Source: Planctomycetota bacterium (GTDB lineage: Bacteria; Planctomycetota; PLA2; JAEUHO01). From it: 9,681 bases of DNA. The position numbers and the translations under genes are program-made. Below the pieces are notes generated by a model. The model worked only from the letters and a program-made list of their open reading frames with translations, searched no databases and had not been told where the DNA came from. This document shows, piece after piece, positions 1 through 6,340 of the stretch; positions within the stretch are counted from its first letter, which is position 1, and each line of letters opens with the position of its first letter. The DNA is taken from the NCBI GenBank assembly GCA_024639415.1, contig JAHEIK010000113.1, forward strand, positions 1-9,681, written 5' to 3'.

Positions 1-1
1 C

Positions 2-757
2 GCCGATGCCGAGCGAGCCTTCGTCACGGAGGACTACCTGCAAGCCATGCTCCTCAGGCGCGACGCCGCGGATCTCCCGGCACTGCTCCGTCAGTTGGAG
101 TCAGTCTGGAATCGCTCCGTGGCCGCGGTCCGCATCAGCAGCGCCTACACGTCTCGCCACTGCGATCTGCACATGATCCCCGCCGGAAAGAAGCGTATCG
201 TCCTGGCCAGCCCCGTGTTGGGCGCCGACCTGCTGGCTTCGATCGGCGTGAAGGAGCGGACTACGTTCGCCGCGTCCTTCCGGGATCTTGCAAGACAGGC
301 CCAGCCCAGGTCACCCCTCCGCACCGCGGCCGAAGAAGATTACGTGGCCAGCTTCATCGCCTTCGGACAGTCACAGGACACACGACGCTCGACCGCCGAC
401 CTCCGCAAGCAGCTCGAAGCCCTGGGCTACACGGTGTACGAGGTCCCACTCCTTGCGGCGCAGCCTGCGACGAATCCGGAGCAGGTGGTCCTCTCCTACG
501 CGAACGCCGTGATCGACGAGCGTGCCGGCCGACGGACGGTCTACCTCCCGACCTTCCGCCTCCCGACCCTGGATCGCCGGGCGGCGGAGACCTGGCGCGG
601 GCTCGGCTACCGAGTCAAGGCGATCGACTGTCTCGCTCCGGCGATGCGCGGCGGCTCTGTTCGCTGCCTGTCTCAGGTGTTTCGCGGCCCCCACCGCGCG
701 ATCGTCAGGTCGGCCGCCAAGCGCGTGGCACGAGCAGCCGTGGGACGACAGCACTGA
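2..757 (+). CDS. Guanidino-modifying-enzyme superfamily protein (agmatine/arginine deiminase-like), 5'-truncated by window edge
   Basis: The frame is open to the left edge (251 residues visible), so the Met at 47 is almost certainly internal and the true start lies outside. Numbering from that Met, I see an H-C-D-L-H motif at about residues 38-42. This fits the H-x-D catalytic pair of the superfamily, and it is followed by a strand-like segment RIVLASPVLG. Near the C-terminus, VVLSYANAVI (about 147-156), VYLPTF (165-170) and RGGSVRCLSQ (201-210) match in order the 'SYxNxYI...VPxF...GGGNIHCITQ' pattern of agmatine deiminases and peptidylarginine deiminases, with Cys207 as the likely nucleophile. 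Known family members hydrolyse or transfer guanidino groups through a covalent Cys-amidino intermediate. The substrate cannot be told: the loop is RGGSV rather than GGGNI, and the first substrate-binding Asp/Glu would lie off the window. The last ~20 residues are basic. The gene ends tail-to-tail with the next gene. Confidence 0.72.
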   Translation, partial: ADAERAFVTEDYLQAMLLRRDAADLPALLRQLESVWNRSVAAVRISSAYTSRHCDLHMIPAGKKRIVLASPVLGADLLASIGVKERTTFAASFRDLARQAQPRSPLRTAAEEDYVASFIAFGQSQDTRRSTADLRKQLEALGYTVYEVPLLAAQPATNPEQVVLSYANAVIDERAGRRTVYLPTFRLPTLDRRAAETWRGLGYRVKAIDCLAPAMRGGSVRCLSQVFRGPHRAIVRSAAKRVARAAVGRQH

Positions 758-765
758 GCGTACGG

Positions 766-801
766 CGGGCAGGAGCCCGGACCACTCAGCGACCCTTCGC
801 T
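766..801. terminator. Two small adjacent hairpins in a convergent spacer, possible terminator
   Basis: The 61-bp spacer between two converging genes holds CGGGC-AGGA-GCCCG (766-779) and, right after it, AGCGA-CCCT-TCGCT (788-801). Each is a perfect 5-bp stem with a 4-base loop. Neither is followed by a T-run on either strand, so intrinsic termination is uncertain. Position is the main argument. Confidence 0.3.
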
Positions 802-818
802 CGGCACGCCCCGGGCGA

Positions 819-2690
819 TCAGGCGGATCGCCGCCTGCGGGCCAGCGGCGCGAGGAGCACGAGGGCCAGGAGGGCCACGGGCCAACTGACGAGCGAGACG
901 CGTGTCCCCAACGCGCTGATCCGGTCGTGGAACACCAGGTCCACCGGACCGGCCTCGAGTTGGCTGCGGGTGACCACGGCCGTCAGGTTGCCGCGCGCGT
1001 GTGGCTCGACGCTTCCCACGGTCGCGCCCCAATACACGTGCCAGGCCTGCCGCAACACGATGCGCACGACCCCGTTGTCCTCGAGCGGTGCATCGCCGGG
1101 CCACCCTCCACGCAGCGTGATCCGTATGTTCGACCACGTGAGGAAGCGCGCGTCGAGCAGGTGCGAGGCAAGAGGTTGCTCCCCGGCGAAGGCGCGTGCG
1201 ATGAGCCCGTCCCCCGCCTCCATCTCGGGCCGAATGAAGTCGATCAGATTGAAGCAGTTGATCACACCCGTCACGGGTGTGATGTACTCCCCCTGAAACT
1301 CGTGGTCGCCGGCCAGCACGTACCGCATGGGCTCGCCGGCCCCCTCGAACATCCCCCTCGTGGCCACCGGCTCGTGGAGGCGCGAGCGCATCAGCTTGGG
1401 TGCGATCGTGCCGGCTTGGAAGCCCAGCTGCAGTCCAAGGGCCGTCAGCATCAGGGCGGCGAGCTTGTGCCCGCTGCGCTGCGCGCAGGCGAGACGCCAC
1501 AGGGCGGCCGCGCCCAGCAGCGAGAGTGGCAGCGCGAGGAAGCCCCAGTAGCGGCCGGTCACTACGATCGAGCGGAACCCTGGCAGCTCGCGCAGCCAGT
1601 CGTACGGACTGAGGAAGCCGGGTACGCCGAGCGGCTTGAGGCTGCCCATGCCGAAGAGGATCGCGGCGCCGGTCGTGAGCAGGAGAGGGACGCGCACGTC
1701 ACGCGGCAGGCGCTGCAGCAGGCTGCGACCGTGTCGGACGAGGGCCCAGGCGATGATCACGCCCAGGAACACACTGAGCTCGTAACCGTTCTCGGCCGTC
1801 GGGATTCCCGGGATGTTCCCGCGAAAGGGCACGAGCAGAAAGGCCAGCAGGGCCAGCGGGTTGGTGAACTGGTCTGGGCGTAGGCGCTGGTTGATGCCCT
1901 GGGAGTCGACGAGCGACCAGAGGAAGCCCGCAGCCAGGAACGCCGCGAGCACCACGCCGGCCAGATAGAGGACCACCGGCGCCACGCTGCGCCTGGCCCA
2001 GGCGAGGCCAAGTGCGTAGATGCCGATCCACGGCAGCATGTACACCAAGCCCTGCGCCGAGCCGTCGAGCTGCAGTGCCAGCAGGGACCCGCATCCGAGT
2101 GCGGCGATCAGCCATCGCGCGAGGCGCGGCCGTCCGTCAACCGCACGGGCCCACGGTCCGGCGCGGTGCATGGCCCAGAGCAGGAGCGGAAAGGCCAGGA
2201 AGGGCAGGAACGGGAGATGCCCGTAGCCGAAGCGGCAGACGAAGAAGCCGTTCCCGATGAACAGCGCCGCGGCGAGCAGCCGCGCCTCACGGCGCCGCAG
2301 CCACACACCCGCGTAGAGGAAGGCCGCAAGGAAGCCGACGGCAAACCACAGGATCGAGACGACGCGCAGCCCCCAGAACGGTCCAAGCACGTAGCCCGCC
2401 AGCGCCGCGGGCGAGAGGACGGGAATCTGGGGATCGCCTGCAGCAGACATGCCGCCGCACATGACCGGCGTCCACTGACGCGCAAGCCCGAAGAACTCGT
2501 GGTTCCAGCACTGGATCCGCTGGAAGACCAGTTGCTGGTCGTGGTCCTCGATACCGACGCGCGGGAAGCCGACGGCAAACAGCAGCACGTAGCCGAGAAC
2601 GATGGCAATCCAGAACGCGCGCAGCCACCTCCGCGCCGGCGGCCGCGGCTCGGGAAGCAGCGGCTGGTCAGGGCTGCGCGCTCCGGTCAT
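819..2690 (-). CDS. Polytopic membrane protein, YfhO-like / GT-C-type glycosyltransferase candidate
   Basis: This 623-residue protein has a short charged Pro-rich N-terminus and a first membrane segment at about 25-42 (AFWIAIVLGYVLLFAVGF). An outward loop with acidic residues follows (GIEDHDQQ, 46-53), then WTPVMCGGMSAAGDPQIPVLSP (73-94). That resembles the 'W.P..cGG.p...nPq...lsP' loop of YfhO-like and PTPS-related membrane proteins in the GT-C superfold. Further hydrophobic segments lie at roughly 95-130, 138-175, 192-232, 236-260, 275-290, 303-318, 334-348, 380-400 and 408-428. LRELPGFRSIVVTGRYWGF (366-384) fits the conserved 'lPgF...R...R' loop of that group. About 430-598 is a soluble, probably extracytoplasmic domain, and a last membrane helix (599-617) ends in RRRR, placing the C-terminus inside by the positive-inside rule. 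The ATG at 2690 has GGGAGG four bases upstream. Family assignment is by motif only; acceptor and sugar are unknown. Confidence 0.8.
   Translation of the reverse strand: MTGARSPDQPLLPEPRPPARRWLRAFWIAIVLGYVLLFAVGFPRVGIEDHDQQLVFQRIQCWNHEFFGLARQWTPVMCGGMSAAGDPQIPVLSPAALAGYVLGPFWGLRVVSILWFAVGFLAAFLYAGVWLRRREARLLAAALFIGNGFFVCRFGYGHLPFLPFLAFPLLLWAMHRAGPWARAVDGRPRLARWLIAALGCGSLLALQLDGSAQGLVYMLPWIGIYALGLAWARRSVAPVVLYLAGVVLAAFLAAGFLWSLVDSQGINQRLRPDQFTNPLALLAFLLVPFRGNIPGIPTAENGYELSVFLGVIIAWALVRHGRSLLQRLPRDVRVPLLLTTGAAILFGMGSLKPLGVPGFLSPYDWLRELPGFRSIVVTGRYWGFLALPLSLLGAAALWRLACAQRSGHKLAALMLTALGLQLGFQAGTIAPKLMRSRLHEPVATRGMFEGAGEPMRYVLAGDHEFQGEYITPVTGVINCFNLIDFIRPEMEAGDGLIARAFAGEQPLASHLLDARFLTWSNIRITLRGGWPGDAPLEDNGVVRIVLRQAWHVYWGATVGSVEPHARGNLTAVVTRSQLEAGPVDLVFHDRISALGTRVSLVSWPVALLALVLLAPLARRRRSA
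1261..1283. repeat. Perfect 10-bp inverted repeat inside the GT-C-like gene
   Basis: ATCACACCCG, a 3-base spacer TCA, then CGGGTGTGAT: the arms are exact reverse complements. It lies within the coding region of the membrane protein, where the - strand reads ITPVTGVI (about residues 470-477). RNA from either strand could fold into a 10-bp stem. No function is evident. Confidence 0.8.
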
Positions 2691-2694
2691 CGAC

Positions 2695-2700
2695 CCTCCC
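2695..2700 (-). promoter_or_regulatory. Shine-Dalgarno of the GT-C-like gene
   Basis: On the - strand GGGAGG is followed by GTCG and then ATG. This is a strong ribosome binding site that fixes the start at 2690. Confidence 0.65.
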
Positions 2701-2793
2701 TTGCCGTCCCTCCTTGGCGGCGAGGCTGTAGGAGTACCGGTTCTACCCCCGGATAGCTACTTCAGGTCCGGAGCGCGGCGGATCCGCGGCGCG

Positions 2794-2823
2794 TTGCGCT
2801 TGGCGTGGCCGCCCTGCTACGGT
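2794..2823 (+). promoter_or_regulatory. Candidate promoter of the protease gene
   Basis: TTGCGC (2794-2799), an 18-base spacer, and TACGGT (2818-2823, of the form TAnnnT) lie in the 262-bp divergent spacer. Transcription would start near 2830 and give a leader of about 120 bases before the ATG at 2953. The words GCGTGGCC (2803-2810) and GCTACGGT (2816-2823) recur upstream of the small basic gene at 8359-8382. No clear -10 element was found for the opposite gene. The match is weak and the promoter consensus of this organism is unknown. Confidence 0.35.
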
Positions 2824-2952
2824 TGCACACGTCGGCGGCCGGCGAACCTCGAGGGCGGTCGTCCTCGACCGCAGGGTTCGCAAGGCGAAGCCGTGGCGCC
2901 CGATCTGCCACGAGCACCCCGGAACACCTGGCCAGTCCGTTGGATAGCTGAA

Positions 2953-4701
2953 ATGGCGCAACTGCCCGAACCCCTGAACGATCTCCTGGAGCAGCTACGA
3001 GTGGCGACGGAGGCCTACGACGTTCAGCGCGTCCAGTCGATCGCCGAGCAGCTCACGGCGGCGATCCAAGAAGATGTCGCCGTGAACCCCACGAGATTCG
3101 TCGAAGAACTGCAGCAAGCGGTCGACTCGTACGACCGGCCTCGCGTCGAGGAACTCTGTGCGCAGTTGGTGGCTCACCTGCGTACACGGGCCAAGCCCTA
3201 CCCCCTCGCGCCGGCGAAGAAGATCCTCGAAATGCTGCGTCGCAAGCGCCACTTCGAGCTGATGGCGAGCGTCGCCGACACCCTGATCCAGACCGGACAG
3301 GATCGCCCGCGCATCCGCCGGCAGTACGCACAGGCCCTGATCGACCAGGGCTACCTGGTCGCGGGCCGCGACGTGTTGATCGCGCTCGAGCAGGACTGCC
3401 TGGCTGCCAAGGACGAGAAGGAGCTTGCCGAGGCCCGCGGACTCCTGGGACGCGCCAGGAAACAGATGTACGTGGACGCGCCAGAGCGTCCGGGGCGCGC
3501 GCCGGGCCAGATCCTGCAAGCTGCGATCGGTTCCTACGCCGGTGAGTGGAAGCGGACGGGCAAGCTCTGGCACGGCATCAACACCGTCGCACTCGTACAC
3601 CGCGCCGGCAGGGATCGTGTGCCGGTGAGCAAGTCGGTGCCGAGTTCGGTGGACGCTGCCAAGCGCATTCTGCGCGAGGTATCCGCGAACGAACGCGCGA
3701 GCCTTTGGGACTTCGCCACGGCCGGCGAAGCGTGCCTGGCGCTAGACGATCCCACCGGAGCGCTCGGATGGCTCGTCAAGTACACCGCGGCAGAGGACAC
3801 GGACGCGTTCGAGATCGCGAGCACGCTGCGGCAACTCGAGGAGGTGTGGCAGCTCGACGGCACGGATGACGACCACGCCAAGATCCTGCATCTCCTCCGC
3901 GCCACGCTGCTGCGCAAGGAGGGGGGTCGGGTCGAGTTCGACTCGCCACGCGATGACCACGTCGCCGTCCAGCAGTTGGTGGCGGACAGCGACTTCGAGA
4001 AGGTCCTCGGCGCCGATCGCTTCAAGACCTTCGACTGGTACCGGCGCGGCCTGGACCGCGCCTCGGGCGTGGCGAAGATCACCGACCTCAACGGCACGGG
4101 CCATGGCTCGGGCTTCCTCATGCGTGCGGCTGACGTCCATCCCGGCATCAGCGCGCCGTGGGTCGTCGTCACAAACGCCCACGTCGTCAGCGAGGATCCG
4201 GCTGAGCTGCAGGCCCGCCGCGCGGCGCTCCCGCCGGATGAGATTCGCATTCGTTTCGAGGCCAGCGCCGACCCGACCGCCGAGTTCAAGGCCGGGGCCG
4301 TGGTCTTCAGCTCCCCCAGGCACGAACTGGACTGCACGATCCTGGCCCTCCCGGAGGCCCCCGCACTCGAGCATCCGTACCAGCTCGCCAAGCGACTGCC
4401 GCAGCCGGACCGCAATCAACGCGTCTACGTCATTGGCCACCCGCGGGGTGGCGGACTGTCCTTCTCCATCGAGGACAATCTGCTTCTGGATCACGAGGCG
4501 CCGAGGGTGCACTACCGGGCCCCGACCGAAGGCGGGAGCTCGGGCAGCCCCGTCTTCAACCAGCAGTGGGAGCTGATCGCCCTGCACCACGCCGGCGGCT
4601 CGCGAATGCGCCAACTCAACGGCAAGCGGGGCGTCTACCCGGCCAACGAAGGACTGGCGTTCGGCAGCATCCTGCAGCAGGTGCGCAAGCGCCTGGGCTG
4701 A
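2953..4701 (+). CDS. Cytosolic trypsin-like serine protease with N-terminal alpha-helical (TPR / TRAF-binding-like) region
   Basis: This is a 582-residue protein. Residues about 1-360 are helical and charged. Segment 170-300, with EWKRTGKLWHGINTVALV near 198-215 and short helix pairs after it, resembles the tetratricopeptide 'MAP3K TRAFs-binding' (DUF4071-like) region seen in bacterial signalling and conflict proteins; that match is by eye. From about 370 an S1 peptidase domain begins: GTGHGSGFLM (381-390), TNAHVV with His410, ELDCTIL with Asp460, VIGHPRGG (493-500) and GGSSGSP with Ser530, so the full catalytic triad is present. There is no signal peptide or membrane segment, unlike most exported S1 proteases, so action in the cytosol is inferred. 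I chose ATG 2953, with a weak GGA eight bases upstream, because the in-frame extension back to an ATG at 2602 runs through the spacer and overlaps the opposite gene's 5' end, and its sequence looks non-protein-like. An ankyrin gene follows 81 bp downstream. Confidence 0.85.
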   Translation: MAQLPEPLNDLLEQLRVATEAYDVQRVQSIAEQLTAAIQEDVAVNPTRFVEELQQAVDSYDRPRVEELCAQLVAHLRTRAKPYPLAPAKKILEMLRRKRHFELMASVADTLIQTGQDRPRIRRQYAQALIDQGYLVAGRDVLIALEQDCLAAKDEKELAEARGLLGRARKQMYVDAPERPGRAPGQILQAAIGSYAGEWKRTGKLWHGINTVALVHRAGRDRVPVSKSVPSSVDAAKRILREVSANERASLWDFATAGEACLALDDPTGALGWLVKYTAAEDTDAFEIASTLRQLEEVWQLDGTDDDHAKILHLLRATLLRKEGGRVEFDSPRDDHVAVQQLVADSDFEKVLGADRFKTFDWYRRGLDRASGVAKITDLNGTGHGSGFLMRAADVHPGISAPWVVVTNAHVVSEDPAELQARRAALPPDEIRIRFEASADPTAEFKAGAVVFSSPRHELDCTILALPEAPALEHPYQLAKRLPQPDRNQRVYVIGHPRGGGLSFSIEDNLLLDHEAPRVHYRAPTEGGSSGSPVFNQQWELIALHHAGGSRMRQLNGKRGVYPANEGLAFGSILQQVRKRLG

Positions 4702-4770
4702 TCGGCCGTCCGCCCGGGTGCACGGTGGAGCGCGGCTCAACGTGCGCCAAGCACACGAACTCCGACACGC

Positions 4771-4776
4771 AGGGAG
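4771..4776 (+). promoter_or_regulatory. Shine-Dalgarno of the ankyrin gene
   Basis: AGGGAG lies six bases before the ATG at 4783 and fixes that start. The 81-bp gap after the protease stop shows no clear terminator or promoter, so co-transcription with the protease gene is likely. Confidence 0.6.
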
Positions 4777-4782
4777 CAAGGC

Positions 4783-5451
4783 ATGAGCACAGCGGAGTTC
4801 CTCAAGGCAGCGGCGCGGGGCGATGTGGATGAGGTTCGACGCCGGCTCGAAGCCGGCACGGACGTAGATACGCAGAGCGCCAAGGGCATGACCGCGCTGA
4901 TGTGCGCGGCGTGGCAGGGTGATCACGTCGACGTAGCTCGACTGCTGCTCGATCGCGGCGCCGACGCCACGCTCCGCCAGCCGTCCTCTGGCTGGATGGC
5001 ACTCACCTTCGCCGCGGTGAACGGGAAGGAGCGGTGCCTGGCACTCCTCTTCGAACGGGGCAGCGTGCTCGACGAACCGGCCGGCGACTGGAAGGCCCTG
5101 ATGTTCGCCGTCCAGTACCGCAGCCGCGCGACCGCCCGCATGCTCCTCGAGCATGGCGCCAATCCGAACGCCCGCGACGAGAAGCAACGCACGCCCCTGA
5201 TGCGCGCTGCGCGCAACAGCGACGCTGCCATGGTCGAGGCGCTGATTGCCGCAGGTGCCGACGTGCGTCTGGTGGACATGAGTGGCATGAGCGCCCTGCA
5301 CCACGCGTGCACCAAGGCCAATGTCGCGAACGTCCGCTCCCTGCTGCAGGCCGGAGCCGACCCCGCGCTACGCGACCACGACGGCCGCACCTGCCGAGCC
5401 GTCGCGCAGGAAGCCCGCAAGCCGAAGGTCCTCGCCGCCCTGGACGCGTGA
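4783..5451 (+). CDS. Ankyrin-repeat protein
   Basis: A protein of 222 residues that consists almost entirely of ankyrin repeats. Approximate units are 3-32, 36-65, 70-99, 102-131, 135-165 and 168-197, with a C-terminal capping helix to 222. The typical signatures are visible: GMTALMCAAWQGDHVDVARLLLDRGAD, KQRTPLMRAA...VEALIAAGAD, and GMSALHHAC...VRSLLQAGADP. The second and third repeats are slightly degenerate (SSGWMALTFAAVNGKERCLALLFERG). There is no signal peptide and no catalytic domain, so it is a protein-binding scaffold, most likely cytosolic. Position directly behind the protease gene suggests it acts on or with the protease, as inhibitor, adaptor or immunity-like partner. That is inference from adjacency only. 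Confidence 0.9.
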   Translation: MSTAEFLKAAARGDVDEVRRRLEAGTDVDTQSAKGMTALMCAAWQGDHVDVARLLLDRGADATLRQPSSGWMALTFAAVNGKERCLALLFERGSVLDEPAGDWKALMFAVQYRSRATARMLLEHGANPNARDEKQRTPLMRAARNSDAAMVEALIAAGADVRLVDMSGMSALHHACTKANVANVRSLLQAGADPALRDHDGRTCRAVAQEARKPKVLAALDA

Positions 5452-5616
5452 CGCCGGCGCTACCCGCGGCCGGGCCCGGGGAGACGAGCCTCGTGTTCAT
5501 CATCGCGCTGCAGGCCATCCGCTGCGATCCTGTGCGCGCCGGCACCGTGCCAAGGTGAACGTACGAACCGTGCCGCGCTGGACCGGACACCTGCGAACGG
5601 ATGAGGACTGCTGATC
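5452..5616. other. 165-bp spacer between the ankyrin and GT2 genes
   Basis: The spacer is GC-rich, with a short CCGGGCCCGG palindrome near 5470-5479 that might belong to a transcription stop after the ankyrin gene. I see no convincing -35/-10 pair. An in-frame TGA at 5602-5604 blocks any long upstream extension of the GT2 gene. A 19-codon reading frame ending at 5614 has no ribosome binding site and is not called. Confidence 0.5.
5603..5607 (+). promoter_or_regulatory. Shine-Dalgarno of the GT2 gene
   Basis: GAGGA is located nine bases before the GTG at 5617. Together with the in-frame stop at 5602-5604 it leaves GTG 5617 as the only good start. Confidence 0.5.
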
Positions 5617-6333
5617 GTGGCTGCGAGCATCTCCGTCGTCGTGCCGACCTACCGGGAGGCCGACAACCTCCCGCGGCTGATCCCGCAGGTGGCTGAGCAC
5701 CTCACGGGCCGGGCCGGCCGGTTCGAGATCCTGGTCGTCGACGACGACAGCCAGGACGGCACGGCGGAGGTGTGCGCCGAGCTTGCGGCACAGCACCCCC
5801 TGCGGCTGATCACGCGAACCGACGAGCGGGACCTGGCAACCGCCGTCCTGCGGGGCTTCGCCGAAGCGACGGGCGACATCCTCCTGGTGATGGACGCCGA
5901 CCTGTCCCACCCCCCCGCGGTCGTCCCGGAGATGGTCACGGCGCTCGAGAACGACGCCGGCGACTTCGTCATCGGCAGCCGCTACGTTCCGGGTGGATCG
6001 ACGGACGAGGGGCGCGGGCTGCTGCGCTGGCTCAATTCCCGCGTAGCCACCCTCCTGGCACGTCCGCTCACGAGCGCGAAGGATCCGATGTCCGGCTTCT
6101 TCGCCCTGCGTCGCGCGACGTTCGAGAAGGCGCAGGCACTCGCGCCGGTCGGCTACAAGATCGGCTTGGAGCTGATCGTGCGCTGCGACTGCAAGCGCAT
6201 CGTGGAGATCCCCATCCACTTCAGCCGCCGGGAGTTCGGCAAGAGCAAGCTCGATCTACGCACACGGCTGCAGTACGTCCGCCACCTCGGCCGCCTGTAC
6301 GCGTACCGCATCGGAAGGCTGTTCAAGCGGTAG
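5617..6333 (+). CDS. Polyprenyl-phosphate mannose synthase-like glycosyltransferase (GT2, DPM1/Ppm1 type)
   Basis: A single GT2 catalytic domain of 238 residues with no membrane segment, the size of soluble DPM1/Ppm1 enzymes. The order of motifs is that of the family: SVVVPTYREADNL (6-18), ILVVDDDSQDGT (38-49), the metal/donor-binding MDADLSHPP (92-100), VIGSRYVPGGS (118-128), DPMSGFFALRR (156-166), GYKIGLELIVRC (179-190) and FGKSKLDL (207-214) near the C-terminus. Known members move mannose from GDP-mannose to polyprenyl or dolichyl phosphate on the cytosolic face of the membrane, giving the lipid-linked donor used by GT-C enzymes. Glucose or another hexose cannot be excluded from sequence. 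There is no GtrA-like or other C-terminal membrane domain. The start is GTG. The gene ends 7 bp from the stop of the opposite TMTC-like gene, a likely user of its product. A C7 run lies at 5910-5916. Confidence 0.9.
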   Translation: MAASISVVVPTYREADNLPRLIPQVAEHLTGRAGRFEILVVDDDSQDGTAEVCAELAAQHPLRLITRTDERDLATAVLRGFAEATGDILLVMDADLSHPPAVVPEMVTALENDAGDFVIGSRYVPGGSTDEGRGLLRWLNSRVATLLARPLTSAKDPMSGFFALRRATFEKAQALAPVGYKIGLELIVRCDCKRIVEIPIHFSRREFGKSKLDLRTRLQYVRHLGRLYAYRIGRLFKR

Positions 6334-6340
6334 GCACGGC

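Noticed and set aside
522..1883. 453-codon + strand open frame opposite the GT-C-like gene
   Set aside because: It is antisense to a gene with clear membrane segments and also overlaps the left-edge gene. Its composition (Arg, His, Gln, Glu, Gly rich, no hydrophobic core) is what GC-rich antisense frames give.
2801..2819. Possible sigma-54 site (TGGC...TGCT) before the protease
   Set aside because: The GG and GC pairs are 14 rather than 12 bases apart.
2602..2952. N-terminal extension of the protease to the ATG at 2602
   Set aside because: The frame is open, but it overlaps the 5' end of the divergent gene and a candidate promoter. Its sequence (GRPRPQGSQGEA...) has no protein-like pattern, so ATG 2953 is preferred.
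3742..5304. 520-codon - strand open frame opposite the protease and ankyrin genes
   Set aside because: It spans two well-supported + strand genes and their spacer. It has no recognisable motif and is His/Arg/Ala rich like other antisense shadows.
5555..5614. 19-codon frame ending two bases before the GT2 start, as a leader peptide
   Set aside because: It has no ribosome site, no repeated regulatory codons and no attenuator-like hairpins.
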